In this document: one piece after another, positions 43,450 to 53,033 of the stretch
Position numbering within the stretch: the first letter of the stretch is position 1
Layout: every line of letters starts with the position of its first letter
Source: Ensifer adhaerens
Lineage (GTDB): Bacteria; Pseudomonadota; Alphaproteobacteria; Rhizobiales; Rhizobiaceae
Length of the DNA: 64,000 bases
Direction of reading: 5' to 3'
Assembly: GCF_001270265.1 (NCBI RefSeq)
Contig: NZ_LGAP01000005.1
Location: forward strand, 174,766 to 238,765
Translations under genes and position numbers: made by a program
The notes under the pieces: generated by a model
What the model saw: the letters and a program-made list of their open reading frames with translations, nothing else
Databases searched by the model: none
Told to the model about the DNA's origin: nothing

Positions 43450-44690
43450 GCCGTCTTCCATTCGTTTGCAAACAGGGCCGTCAGCTGATCAATGCTGGAA
43501 TGATGGTCAAAATGCGCCCTCACCCGTTGTTCGGCGGCAGCGCCCAAACGGCGACGGCACTCCGGATCGCGGATCAGCTCCTCCAAGGCAAGCGACAGCG
43601 CCTTCGCGTCCTCAGACGGGACGACACGGCCGTTTTCTCCATCGACCAGCAGCTCAGGAACGCCCGAGATTGCCGTCGAGACGCAGGCGAGCCGTTGGCT
43701 CGAGGCCTCGACCAACACGTTCGGCAGACCATCACGGTCGCCGTCTGCCGTCACCCGGCAGGCGAGTGCAAAGATATCGCTGGTTCGATAGTTGACGAGC
43801 ACATCGGTCTGATCGAGCGCACCCTTCCAGGCAATTCTGTCCGAGATACCGAGCTCCTCGCCGAGAACCTTGAGCTTTCCCGTCAACTCTCCGGCGCCGA
43901 TATGCTCGAAACGCCAGTGAAGATCTCGAGGCAAGAGGGCAAGCGCCTTCAGCAGGACGTCGTACCCCTTCTTGCCCACCGCCCGGCCGACACTGACGAT
44001 GCGAACCGGGTCTGCCTTATCGGAGCCATCGCGGCTCGAATGCTCGCCATCGAAATGCGGGAAACGTACAAGGTCGAGACCGTGATAGCTCAGATGCACC
44101 CTTGCCTTTTGCGACGTCAGGCTCTGCAGATGCTCATATCCGCTTCGCGTGCAGGTCACCGTCCAGCGCGCGCGACCGAGCTTTTCGGAAAGCTCCCAGT
44201 CCGGCGACGTCCAGATATCCTTGGCATGCGCCGAACATGTCCAAGGCGTGCCGGCGATGACGCTGGCGTAAGCCGTGACCGAAGCGGGCGTATGGATGAA
44301 GTGGGCGTGCAGCCAACCCGGATCACCGGGCCATTCCGACGCCAGCACCAGCGCCTGCCCGAAGCGGCGGAAGCGATTGCGGGTCAGGTCGCGGCCAAGA
44401 TCCTTCGAAAATTGCCCAAGCGCCTTCCAGAAACCGGGCTTCGGCAGCGAGCGCACAAGGCCCTTGAGGACACGCAACGGCTCCTCGTGCAGGTACTCCG
44501 GCAGGTAGTGCACGTCGGCACGAATCTCGTCATGCACCGGATGGCGCTTGGCGTCGGTTGGGCGCCTCAGCGCGATCAGCACCAGCTCATGCCCGGCCTT
44601 TTCAAGTCCTAGCAGTTCCTGCGCAATGAAGGTTTCCGAAAGGCGCGGATATCCCTTCAGAACGACGGCAATCTTGCGGTCTGTTGGCAA
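43446..44690 (-). CDS. GT4-type glycosyltransferase
   Basis: 414 residues starting at TTG 44690, a rare but accepted start, 4 bases after the upstream stop. KGYPRLSETFIAQELLGLEKAGHELVLIALR is a typical GT4 N terminus. SVGRAVGKKGYDVLLKAL and the donor-binding region DGLPNVLVEASSQRLACVSTAISG complete the GT-B fold. It works on the same substrate route as its two MurG-like neighbours. The overlap of 4 bases with the next gene predicts coupled translation. Confidence 0.88.
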   Translation of the reverse strand: MPTDRKIAVVLKGYPRLSETFIAQELLGLEKAGHELVLIALRRPTDAKRHPVHDEIRADVHYLPEYLHEEPLRVLKGLVRSLPKPGFWKALGQFSKDLGRDLTRNRFRRFGQALVLASEWPGDPGWLHAHFIHTPASVTAYASVIAGTPWTCSAHAKDIWTSPDWELSEKLGRARWTVTCTRSGYEHLQSLTSQKARVHLSYHGLDLVRFPHFDGEHSSRDGSDKADPVRIVSVGRAVGKKGYDVLLKALALLPRDLHWRFEHIGAGELTGKLKVLGEELGISDRIAWKGALDQTDVLVNYRTSDIFALACRVTADGDRDGLPNVLVEASSQRLACVSTAISGVPELLVDGENGRVVPSEDAKALSLALEELIRDPECRRRLGAAAEQRVRAHFDHHSSIDQLTALFANEWKTA

Positions 44691-44694
44691 TGCT

Positions 44695-45912
44695 TCAGCT
44701 CGATTTCTTGACGATGCTCAGATATTCACTCGCTTGCTCGCCGAGCCACCCGCCGACGATTTCCGAGATATGCACGAGCCCCTCGAGCCGCAGGCCGTTG
44801 GCAGAGCTTTTCGAGGGCGGCGCACGTTGCGGCAAAGCCTTCAACGCGGCGGCGAAACGCAAGGGATCCTCGGCCTCGTCGGGCAGCAACATGTCGATGA
44901 GGCCAAGTTCAGCGGCGCGGCGTGCGCGGATCAGTTGCTCCTCGCGCGGCTGGATGCGCGGCACGATCAGCGCCGGCTTGTCGAAAGACAGGATCTCGCA
45001 ATAGGTGTTGTACCCCCCCATCGCCACAACGCCTGTGGCTCCGGCGATCAGCTCCTCCATGCGATTATCGAACTCGATGATCTTGATATAAGGGATTTTG
45101 CTCCCTTTCCTGATCAGCTTTTCACGCTTCTTGACCGGCATATAGGGGCCAAGGACCACAAGCGCCTTATGCGTCAGGTCCGGATCCTGCTGATAAGCAT
45201 GGATGAAATCGTGGATCAGGTCCGCGCCATCGCCGCCACCGCCGGTGGTGACGAGAATATAGTCGCCTTCCGGCTTGTGACCGGGCAATTCCTCGCGCGG
45301 CACGCTTCTCTGCAGGAAGCCGACGAAGTTCATGCGCTCGCGGACGGCAGGCGGCACTTCGAGTTCCGTCAGCGGGTCGTAGAAGTCCGGCGGACCATAA
45401 ACCCAGATCGTATCGTAATACTGCTCGATCTTGCGCATGGTGTCGCGGCGTTTCCATTCCGCCTCAAGCAGATGCGGTGCGTCCATAACCTCGCGCAGAC
45501 CCAGAACGAGCGTCGTTCCATGGGCCTTGAGGTAAGTGAGCGTCTCCTCGACCTCGCCCCGCAACCCCATCGGCTCCTTGTCGACGATGAAAATGTCCGG
45601 CTTGAAGGTTTCCGCCGTGTGCCGGATGATCGACTGGCGCATCTTCAGCGTCTCATCCAACTCGATATGGCGATCGAGAGACGTGTAGTTGCCGTTATGC
45701 AGCTTGATGACGCTCGGAATCTTCACGAAATCGACGCGTGCGCGATAATCGAACGCGCCGGCAATCGTCGCGCCCGAAATGATCAGGATGTTCAAACCCC
45801 GATAATCTTCCACCAGCGAATGCGCAATCGTGCGGCATCGGCGCAGATGGCCGAGCCCGAAAGTGTCGTGGCTGTACATGAGTATTCGGGCATCTTCTAA
45901 GCGCCGCGTCAT
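44695..45912 (-). CDS. MurG/GT28-like glycosyltransferase
   Basis: 405 residues. RILMYSHDTFGLGHLRRCRTIAHSL and TGVVAMGGYNTYCEILSFDKPALIVPR match the corresponding motifs of the 42283 gene product, so the two MurG-like proteins are relatives although well diverged. An interior EGDYILVTTGGGGDGADL segment is the glycine-rich hinge common to the group. It heads the three-gene glycosyltransferase operon, starting 76 bases downstream of the oligopeptide-type ABC operon and behind that operon's terminator. Confidence 0.82.
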   Translation of the reverse strand: MTRRLEDARILMYSHDTFGLGHLRRCRTIAHSLVEDYRGLNILIISGATIAGAFDYRARVDFVKIPSVIKLHNGNYTSLDRHIELDETLKMRQSIIRHTAETFKPDIFIVDKEPMGLRGEVEETLTYLKAHGTTLVLGLREVMDAPHLLEAEWKRRDTMRKIEQYYDTIWVYGPPDFYDPLTELEVPPAVRERMNFVGFLQRSVPREELPGHKPEGDYILVTTGGGGDGADLIHDFIHAYQQDPDLTHKALVVLGPYMPVKKREKLIRKGSKIPYIKIIEFDNRMEELIAGATGVVAMGGYNTYCEILSFDKPALIVPRIQPREEQLIRARRAAELGLIDMLLPDEAEDPLRFAAALKALPQRAPPSKSSANGLRLEGLVHISEIVGGWLGEQASEYLSIVKKSS

Positions 45913-45944
45913 GCCAGAAACCTTTCGCTCAGGAAAAAACCAAC

Positions 45945-45976
45945 CAAAACTCGCAACGCCGGCTTGCGGCCGGCGT
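45945..45976 (-). terminator. Intrinsic terminator of the oligopeptide-type ABC operon
   Basis: ACGCCGGC (45956-45963) and GCCGGCGT (45969-45976) make an 8-bp GC-rich stem with a TTGCG loop. On the minus strand, GAGTTTTGG follows immediately. It lies 12 bases beyond the last permease gene's stop and before the glycosyltransferase operon. Confidence 0.7.
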
Positions 45977-45987
45977 CGAAACGAACC

Positions 45988-47163
45988 TCATTTGTAGGGA
46001 TCGGCGGCATCGCGCAAGCCATCTCCCAAGAAGTTGAACGCCAAAATCACAAAAATGACCGGGATCGTTGGGAATAGCAGCCAGGGGTAGAAGGCAATCA
46101 CGCTCACGCTTTTCGCCTCCGTCAGCAGGATACCCCAGCTGGTGATCGGGGGACGCAGCCCCAATCCGAGGAAGCTCAGCGCCGTTTCGCCGAGGATCAT
46201 GCCGGGGATCGAGATCGTCGCGGTGGCGATCAGATGAGACATAAAGCCCGGCACCAGGTGCCTTCCGATGATGCGGCCGCTCTTTGCACCCATCAATTGC
46301 GCAGCAAGGACATAGTCCTCCTCGCGCAACGCCAGCAGTTTCGAACGCACCGCTCGTGCAAGTCCGGTCCAGTCGAGAAGGCCGAGGATGATCGTGATGC
46401 CCAGATAAATCAGGATCGGGCTCCAGGTCGCAGGCATGATTGCAGCCAGCGACAGCCAGAGCGGGATGCTCGGGATGGATTGCAGCACTTCGATGACGCG
46501 CTGGACGATGAGATCGAAAACACCGCCGTGGTAGCCGGCCAGACCGCCGATAACGATGCCGAGCACGAAGCTGACCGTGATGCCGAGAAGGCCGATCGTC
46601 AGCGAAATGCGCGCGCCATAGATGATGCGCGACAGGACATCGCGGCCGAGCCGGTCGGTGCCGAGCAGGAAGAGCTGCCCGTCCTTTGCCGGACATGCGA
46701 GGTGCACGTTGCTTTCAAACAGGCCCCAGAAGCGGTAGCTGTCGCCACGGCAGAAGAAGCGGATCGGCTCGACGGCCTGCAGGTTGTCGGTGTAGTTGCG
46801 CTTCAGCGTCTCCATGTCGAGTTCCATCGTCCGTCCGTAAACGAACGGCCCGACGAAGTTGCCCTCGTGGAATAGATGCACAGACTGCGGCGGCGCATAG
46901 ATATAGTCCACATTGCGCGTGTGCAGATTGTAGGGCGCCAGGAACTCACAGATGAGGATCATCAAGTAGAGCGCGACCAGGAAAATGCCGGAGATCAGCG
47001 CCAGCTTGTGCCGACGGAACTTCCACCACATGAGCCGTAGTTGCGAAGCCTGGTTTACCCGCACCTGCTCGTCCGTCATCGCTTCGACGGAATAGGGATC
47101 GAATGGTGCAGCCGATACGTAGTGCGGCAGCGGTTCGCCGGGCGCCGGAAGGAATGACGTCAC
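45988..47163 (-). CDS. ABC transporter permease (OppC-like)
   Basis: 391 residues, larger than usual for OppC because of an extra N-terminal extension and a long periplasmic loop between helices 1 and 2 (about residues 80-160). The family signature LLGTDRLGRDVLSRIIYGARISL is present, as is ILGETALSFLGLGLRPPITSWG. This longer type with an N-terminal extension belongs to the microcin/oligopeptide (YejE) branch. Its 5' end overlaps the OppB-like gene by 4 bases. Confidence 0.92.
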   Translation of the reverse strand: MTSFLPAPGEPLPHYVSAAPFDPYSVEAMTDEQVRVNQASQLRLMWWKFRRHKLALISGIFLVALYLMILICEFLAPYNLHTRNVDYIYAPPQSVHLFHEGNFVGPFVYGRTMELDMETLKRNYTDNLQAVEPIRFFCRGDSYRFWGLFESNVHLACPAKDGQLFLLGTDRLGRDVLSRIIYGARISLTIGLLGITVSFVLGIVIGGLAGYHGGVFDLIVQRVIEVLQSIPSIPLWLSLAAIMPATWSPILIYLGITIILGLLDWTGLARAVRSKLLALREEDYVLAAQLMGAKSGRIIGRHLVPGFMSHLIATATISIPGMILGETALSFLGLGLRPPITSWGILLTEAKSVSVIAFYPWLLFPTIPVIFVILAFNFLGDGLRDAADPYK

Positions 47164-48158
47164 TTGGTGCTCCTGCCTTGCAGCCGTATCCGAGGATCAA
47201 GAATGGCGAGCGCGAGATCGGAGATCAGCACGCCGATGACGGTCAGAAAAGCGAGGAACATCAGGAAGGAGCCTGCCAGATACATGTCCTGGCTCTGCAA
47301 CGCCTTGATCAGCATCGGGCCGGTCGTTTCGAGCGACAGCACGATTGCCGTGATTTCCGCGCCGGAAATGATCGCCGGCAGGATGGAACCGATATCCGAG
47401 ATGAAGAAGTTCAGCGCCATCCTGAGCGGATACTTGAGCAGGGTGCGCATCGGCGAAAGCCCCTTTGCGCGGGCGGTCACGACATATTGCTTCTGCAGTT
47501 CGTCAAGCAGGTTGGCGCGCAGACGCCGGATCATGCCGGCGGTCCCCGCAGCACCGACGATGACGACTGGTATCCAGATATGTTCCAGGATCGATTTCGC
47601 CTTCGCCCAACTCATGGGTTCCGCCAGATACTTTTGGTCCATGAGGTGGCCGATCGAGATACCGAACCAGATATTGGCGAAGTACATCATGATCAGCGCC
47701 AGCATGAAGTTCGGGATGGCGATGCCGATCAGACCCATCAGCGACAGGCCATAATCGCCCCAGCTATACTGATGCGTGGCGGAGTAGATGCCGATCGGGA
47801 AGGCGATCAGCCAGGTGAAGATGATCGTGACGAAGGAAACCAGGATCGTCAGCCACAGCCTGTCGCCGACGACGGCGCTGACCGGCAGTTCGTATTCGAA
47901 GGAGTAGCCGAAATCACCCTGCAGCATGCCGCCGAGCCAGTGGACATACCTCAGCAGAGGCGGCTGATCGAAACCATATTCCTTCCGCAGCGCCTCGATC
48001 TGCTCCATGTTGACGCCTTCGCCCTGCGCCCTGATCTCGGCAACGTAGCTCTCGAAGTAGTCGCCGGGCGGCAGCTCGATGATGGTGAAGACGAGCGCTG
48101 AAATGATGAGCAAGGTCGGAACCATCGCTGCGATGCGCCAGAGAATGTATCGCAGCAT
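47160..48158 (-). CDS. ABC transporter permease (OppB-like)
   Basis: 332 residues from ATG 48158, one base after the binding-protein stop. MLRYILWRIAAMVPTLLIISALVFTIIELPPGDYFE is a standard N terminus; the open frame that extends further upstream overlaps the binding-protein gene and is not used. Six membrane helices, including SLETTGPMLIKALQSQDMYLAG near the end. Partner of the OppC-like permease. YejB-type permeases have this ELPPGDYF variant instead of LPGDP. Confidence 0.92.
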   Translation of the reverse strand: MLRYILWRIAAMVPTLLIISALVFTIIELPPGDYFESYVAEIRAQGEGVNMEQIEALRKEYGFDQPPLLRYVHWLGGMLQGDFGYSFEYELPVSAVVGDRLWLTILVSFVTIIFTWLIAFPIGIYSATHQYSWGDYGLSLMGLIGIAIPNFMLALIMMYFANIWFGISIGHLMDQKYLAEPMSWAKAKSILEHIWIPVVIVGAAGTAGMIRRLRANLLDELQKQYVVTARAKGLSPMRTLLKYPLRMALNFFISDIGSILPAIISGAEITAIVLSLETTGPMLIKALQSQDMYLAGSFLMFLAFLTVIGVLISDLALAILDPRIRLQGRSTK

Positions 48159-48159
48159 G

Positions 48160-50061
48160 TCAGCCTTCCTGCTCGATCCAGAACGTATCGGGTTTGTAGA
48201 CGCCGAAATAGGCCGTGGGGTCGAAACCGTAGAGCGCCGTTTCCGGGACGTTCCTGATCTTGTTGGCAACGAGGATCGGCTGCAGGGAGGCGTTCACGAT
48301 ACCGATTGAGAAGACCTGGTCCGTGTAGATCGACAGCATCCGCCCCCAGATTTCCGTGCGCTCGGCATCCTCGGCCGAGTGCCGCCAGCGCTGCAGCAGT
48401 TCCGTCAGCTCGACGGCAGCCGGAAGATCAGGCGCCTGCCCCATCTCCCCATGCGACAGATAATTGAGCCCCCAAACCGGCCATTGCAGCTGATCGTCTG
48501 CGGTCGGCGCCAGTTGTCCCGGGTTCATGTCCGCGGTCGGCACACCATTGTCGAGCCCGAACCACATGGACATGATGATCTCACCGCCGACAGCGCGACT
48601 GCGGAACGTGTCGCGCTGGGATGTACGGATGAACAGGGAGATGCCGACCTTCTGCCAGTAGTCGGTGATCAACTGCAGGACATCGGTCTCGAGCGTGCTT
48701 TCGCCCGCGGTCTCGACGACGATCTGCGCGGCGCGCCCGTCCGAGAGAATGCGAATGCCGTCGCTGCCGCGTTTCGTCAGTCCAGCCTCATCCAACAGTG
48801 CGTTTGCCTGCACGGGATCGTGGGCGATCCAGGCGGAGGCGAACTCCGGCCGGAACAACGGGCTGTCGGGCAGCACCGTATCGGCACTCTCCTTGGTCAG
48901 TCCGTAGAAGACGGCCTTGTTGATTTCGGACCGGTCGATCGCCAGCGACAACGCCCGCCGGACGCGCACATCCTGCAGCAACGGACGCCAGACCGGGTCG
49001 GAGCAATTGAGATTGGGAAGCAGGGCGACCCGCGAGCCTTGCGTCTTCTTCCAGAGCAGAACCTTCACCGGATAGCGCTTCTCAGCATCCTTGAGGAACG
49101 TATAATCAATGAAGTCGATGTTCGTCGCCTGAAGATCGCTCTCGCCTGTGCCGGCCTTCGCCGGTATCAGCGCCGGAGAGCTGACGTTGAGCACGAATTT
49201 ATCGATATAAGGCAGCTGCAAGCCGTTCTCATCAACCCGATGGTAGAAGGCGTTGCGCTCGAACACGAATTGCTCGGCAGGCAAGGCCGTCGTATTGCGC
49301 CACGGGTCGAGAGTAGGCAGATCGGGATTTTCCGGGCGATAGGAACGGGCCATGCGCATGTGCAACTGGCTCCATTTCTTGACCCTCTGCTCCTTCAGAA
49401 GGGCCTTGAGCTTGTCCTCATCCTGATATTTCTCATGGAACTGTTTGAGGTAGGTGGCCGGCATCGCCAGCACCAAGGGTTGCGGTGCGGCGAGTTTTTG
49501 CAGGAAATCAGGGTTGGGCGTGGACCAGGAATAGCGCACCGTCCGCTCGTCGACGACCTCGAACTTTCCGGCCTCGCCGTCCATCATCAGCGCCGTCGAC
49601 AAGCCTGCCGGGCTCAGTTTCTCATTGAGAAGCACATCTTCCCAACAGTAACGGAAGTCTTCCGTCGTCAACGGGCTGCCGTCCGACCACTTGTGCCCTT
49701 CGCGCAGATGGAACGTGAAGATCCGATCCTCGACCGTCTCGAAGCTTTCCAGCACATCCGCCTGTAGCTCGAGTTTTTCGTCGTAGCCGACGAGGCGCGA
49801 ATAGCCGTAGACGGTCATTAACCGTATGTCCTTCGCGCTGCCGATCAGGCTCTGCACCGTGCCGCCGTGCTTGCCCGGCTGGCGCCCCATGCCGGCAACG
49901 TTGATGACACGCGGCGTCTTCGGCAGCCGCTCATTGACGGGCGGTAATTTTCCCTCGGCGACAAGCGCCTCCAAGAATTTCGGCTCGCTTGACGCGGCAA
50001 GCAGATATTTGGGAAAAGCCACTGTAGCGAGCAGGGCGAGTGCAGTTCGGCGAGTGATCAT
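48160..50061 (-). CDS. ABC transporter substrate-binding protein, family 5 (long form)
   Basis: 633 residues, about 100 longer than DppA. Signal peptide MITRRTALALLATVAFPKYLLAASS. FHLREGHKWSDGSPLTTEDF is the family 5 signature. The long form with YejA-like insertions is associated with oligopeptide/microcin-C-type or oligosaccharide ligands. It overlaps the fused ATPase gene by 4 bases, so here the binding protein is downstream of the ATPase, unlike the Dpp-like operon. Confidence 0.9.
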   Translation of the reverse strand: MITRRTALALLATVAFPKYLLAASSEPKFLEALVAEGKLPPVNERLPKTPRVINVAGMGRQPGKHGGTVQSLIGSAKDIRLMTVYGYSRLVGYDEKLELQADVLESFETVEDRIFTFHLREGHKWSDGSPLTTEDFRYCWEDVLLNEKLSPAGLSTALMMDGEAGKFEVVDERTVRYSWSTPNPDFLQKLAAPQPLVLAMPATYLKQFHEKYQDEDKLKALLKEQRVKKWSQLHMRMARSYRPENPDLPTLDPWRNTTALPAEQFVFERNAFYHRVDENGLQLPYIDKFVLNVSSPALIPAKAGTGESDLQATNIDFIDYTFLKDAEKRYPVKVLLWKKTQGSRVALLPNLNCSDPVWRPLLQDVRVRRALSLAIDRSEINKAVFYGLTKESADTVLPDSPLFRPEFASAWIAHDPVQANALLDEAGLTKRGSDGIRILSDGRAAQIVVETAGESTLETDVLQLITDYWQKVGISLFIRTSQRDTFRSRAVGGEIIMSMWFGLDNGVPTADMNPGQLAPTADDQLQWPVWGLNYLSHGEMGQAPDLPAAVELTELLQRWRHSAEDAERTEIWGRMLSIYTDQVFSIGIVNASLQPILVANKIRNVPETALYGFDPTAYFGVYKPDTFWIEQEG

Positions 50062-51950
50062 GGCCGTAACTCCCTTGCATCCACTGACTTGCGAGCCAGC
50101 ACGTAGTGGTCGCCGCCGAGGTTGGCAGGAAAAAGCGCATCCTCCTGGCCGTCGTCGCTGAACTGCGGCCCCCAGCGTCGCATGTCCGATCCCTCAATGG
50201 CCTTGAGCAGATCGAAATCCAGCGGACGATCAAGATCCGGATACGGAACGGCGGCGAGCAGCGATTTCGTATAGGGGTGCACCGGCTTGCGCATCAGAAC
50301 TTCGCGCGGCGCGAGCTCAACGATGCGCCCTGCACACATCACCGCGATCCGGTCGGCCATGTAGTCGACCACCGCCAGATTGTGCGAGATGAACAGGCAT
50401 GTCAGCCCAAGCTCCTTCTGCAGATCCTTGAGCAGATTGAGGATCTGGGCCTGGACGGAAACGTCGAGCGCCGAGACCGGCTCGTCGCAGATCAACAGTT
50501 GCGGCACCAGAGCGAGCGCCCGCGCTATACCGATGCGCTGACGCTGGCCACCGGAAAAACTGTGCGGATAACGGTTGACGAACCGCTGGTCGAGGCCAAC
50601 GGCCTGCAACAGCGAACGTACCGTCTCTTCACGCGACTTTGCCGTTCCGCGCCCATGGATCTCGAGCGGCTCGCTCAGGATATTCTTGACGGTCATGCGT
50701 GGCGAGAGCGATGATACCGGATCCTGAAAAACCATCTGGATCTTCGAGCGCAGCGTCTTAAGCTCATCGCCTTCGGCCTTGAGCACGTCGATCGGACCTT
50801 CGCCGTCATCGAAGCTGACACTGCCGCCGTCCGGCGTGATGGCCCGCATCAAGATCTTGCTGACCGTCGTCTTGCCGCAGCCGCTCTCCCCGACAAGCCC
50901 CAGACATTCGCCGCGACGGATATCGAAGCTGACATTGTCCACCGCACGATGGCGAGACGGGTCCTTCTTGCCGAACCACGAGGTTTTGCGCGTCCCGTAG
51001 GTCTTGGAAAGGTTGCGCACGGACAGGAGAACATCGGGGCCCGCAGCCTTGGCGGAATCCTTGGCCCCCAGCAATGTCCCTGCTTTGACCGGCACTTCCC
51101 GTAACGCCTTCAGCCGCTCGCCCGGCTTCATGTCGAAATGCGGAACTGCAGCCATCAGGCCCTTGAGATAGGGGTGCTGCGGATTGCGGAAGATCGCGTC
51201 GACCGGGCCAGCCTCGACAATCTGGCCGTGATAGATCACGACGACTTCGTCAGCCATATTGGCGACCACGCCGAGATCATGGGTGATCAACAACATCGCC
51301 ATGTTGAGTTTGACCTGCAGTTCGCGCAGCAACTGCAAGATCTGCGCCTGCACCGTCACGTCAAGCGCTGTTGTCGGCTCGTCGGCGATCAACAATGCCG
51401 GTCGGCAGATCAGCGCCATGGCGATCATGGCGCGCTGGCGCATGCCGCCGGAAAGCTCGAAAGGATACATGTCGTAGGCGCGCTTCGGGTTCGAAAACCC
51501 GACGTAACCAAGAAGCTCTTCCGTTCGTGCGCGCCTTTCGGCCTTTTCCGCATCCGTATGAATTTTCAGGACCTCGGAGATCTGGTTGCCGATCGTATGG
51601 AGCGGCGACAGAGACGTCATCGGCTCCTGGAAGATCTTGCTGATACGCGTGCCGCGCAACGCCCGTATTTCTTCACCTTCGCGCTCCAGCGAAAGCAGGT
51701 CGACCGGCTTGCCCTTGGTCGCCGGATCATTGAACAGGATCTGTCCGCCAACCCGCGCAACATTCGGCAGGATACCCATGACGGCCTGACTGATAGCCGA
51801 CTTTCCGGAACCGGACTCGCCGACGAGCGCAGTCACCTTTCCTGGCAAAATTCTGAAATTCGTTTCCTTGACGGCTTCAACTTTGCCGCCGAGCACCGAG
51901 AATGTGATCCGCAGACCTTCAACTCGAAGCAGGTCCGCCCCTGATGTCAT
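50058..51950 (-). CDS. Fused double ABC ATPase (YejF-like)
   Basis: 630 residues containing two complete nucleotide-binding domains. Domain 1 (about 1-290) has [23 protein letters not shown] and [12 protein letters not shown]. Domain 2 (about 310-600) has GESGCGKTT, FSGGQRQRIGIARAL and LLICDEPVSALD. All catalytic residues are present. One chain therefore replaces the separate DppD and DppF proteins. It is the first gene of the importer operon, with ATG 51950 and a 124-base gap to the polysaccharide lyase gene. The solute is unknown; proximity to the lyase suggests possible oligosaccharide uptake. Confidence 0.93.
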   Translation of the reverse strand: MTSGADLLRVEGLRITFSVLGGKVEAVKETNFRILPGKVTALVGESGSGKSAISQAVMGILPNVARVGGQILFNDPATKGKPVDLLSLEREGEEIRALRGTRISKIFQEPMTSLSPLHTIGNQISEVLKIHTDAEKAERRARTEELLGYVGFSNPKRAYDMYPFELSGGMRQRAMIAMALICRPALLIADEPTTALDVTVQAQILQLLRELQVKLNMAMLLITHDLGVVANMADEVVVIYHGQIVEAGPVDAIFRNPQHPYLKGLMAAVPHFDMKPGERLKALREVPVKAGTLLGAKDSAKAAGPDVLLSVRNLSKTYGTRKTSWFGKKDPSRHRAVDNVSFDIRRGECLGLVGESGCGKTTVSKILMRAITPDGGSVSFDDGEGPIDVLKAEGDELKTLRSKIQMVFQDPVSSLSPRMTVKNILSEPLEIHGRGTAKSREETVRSLLQAVGLDQRFVNRYPHSFSGGQRQRIGIARALALVPQLLICDEPVSALDVSVQAQILNLLKDLQKELGLTCLFISHNLAVVDYMADRIAVMCAGRIVELAPREVLMRKPVHPYTKSLLAAVPYPDLDRPLDFDLLKAIEGSDMRRWGPQFSDDGQEDALFPANLGGDHYVLARKSVDARELRP

Positions 51951-52074
51951 CGCAGCACACTTCCCTCATTGCCCTTGCATCCGCCGCCTCTAAAAAAAGA
52001 CTATCGCAGCTTCAGGGGGCTGTCCAGCTTAGCCCCTTGCAACCACAGCATAGTTCACGGTCGCGTCGCAATCG

Positions 52075-53025
52075 TCAGGGAGAAGGGCATGCGTCGTTCG
52101 ACAACACGTCGGCGCAGTGCGGCGACCGACGGAAATCATCATAATAGAGCGTCCAGTCGGTCACATCGGCCGCGCGATAAGGGCCAAACTTGAAGTACTG
52201 GTTGCGGCCGAGCCCCCTGTCCGCATGCCCGACATGACCTTTGACGGTGATGATCGGCTTACCATTGGCAAAGAGCTCGATGTGGCCGGTGCCGTCGGCG
52301 CCCGGCTTCGTGTATATGGCGAAATCGATCCAGCCCGAGCTCGGATCCGGCAATGGATTGCCATGGTTGGTCACGGCGATCGCGTCGGTGCAGGCGTTGA
52401 ACAGCTTGCCGTCTTCCGCCTTCCAGGCCGGATCCGCTGCCACGAGCATGCGCATCTGATTGACGCCCGGGCGTCCCCAGGCCGGCACTTCACCCGGTTT
52501 GCAGCTGGCGGCGACCCCGTCCGGTCCCGAGGAAACCGGCGTGATATAGTTGGTCTCCACAGTCGCGAACAACTTGCCGAAATTCATGCGCAACGCCAGG
52601 AACGGGCTGAAATCGCCTTCAGCACCCGGGTCGATCTCGCGCTTCCATTGCGCAACGAGGTAACGATGGTCGCCGGACGGGATGGGGTCGGCAAACTTCA
52701 GCGAGAAGCCGTACCATATGCCCTGGTCGTAGGGCACCCGCAGCGCCGTCTGCTCCCAGATCTCCGCTCTCTCGCTGCAGCCATCGAGCGAATCCGGACA
52801 GGTCGGCACGACGCTCAGTTTGAGCCCGCCATTACCGCTGCGCTTGACGAGGCTCTGAAACTCGACCGTCCCCGCGCTCTGCTCGAAATTCTCGCGATAA
52901 TAAAGCCCACCATCCGGCGAGAAATTCTGCCCCTCGAACCCGTCGAAAAGCTTGGTTTCCCAAGGTTGCGCTGCCGCGACGCCAGCAATGAAGAAGCTTG
53001 TGACGATGAGGGCTGTTCGGAGCAT
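52075..53025 (-). CDS. Secreted polysaccharide lyase-like protein (heparin lyase-like fold)
   Basis: 316 residues with signal peptide MLRTALIVTSFFIAGVAAAQ. The mature part looks like a jelly-roll polysaccharide lyase: SLVKRSGNGGLKLSV, ERAEIWEQTALRVPYDQGIWYGFSLKF, HRYLVAQWKR and the C-terminal YYDDF resemble polysaccharide lyase family 20/heparin-lyase I domains (Pfam Polysacc_lyase). It would cleave an acidic polymer by beta-elimination in the periplasm or outside. It is 8 bases downstream of a cyclase gene and upstream of an oligomer-type ABC importer operon. Confidence 0.78.
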   Translation of the reverse strand: MLRTALIVTSFFIAGVAAAQPWETKLFDGFEGQNFSPDGGLYYRENFEQSAGTVEFQSLVKRSGNGGLKLSVVPTCPDSLDGCSERAEIWEQTALRVPYDQGIWYGFSLKFADPIPSGDHRYLVAQWKREIDPGAEGDFSPFLALRMNFGKLFATVETNYITPVSSGPDGVAASCKPGEVPAWGRPGVNQMRMLVAADPAWKAEDGKLFNACTDAIAVTNHGNPLPDPSSGWIDFAIYTKPGADGTGHIELFANGKPIITVKGHVGHADRGLGRNQYFKFGPYRAADVTDWTLYYDDFRRSPHCADVLSNDACPSP

Positions 53026-53033
53026 ACAGATCC

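Noticed and set aside
48379..49767. Plus-strand open frame of about 460 codons in the oligopeptide-type operon
   Set aside because: It is antisense to the binding-protein gene, whose product has a clear signal peptide and signature.
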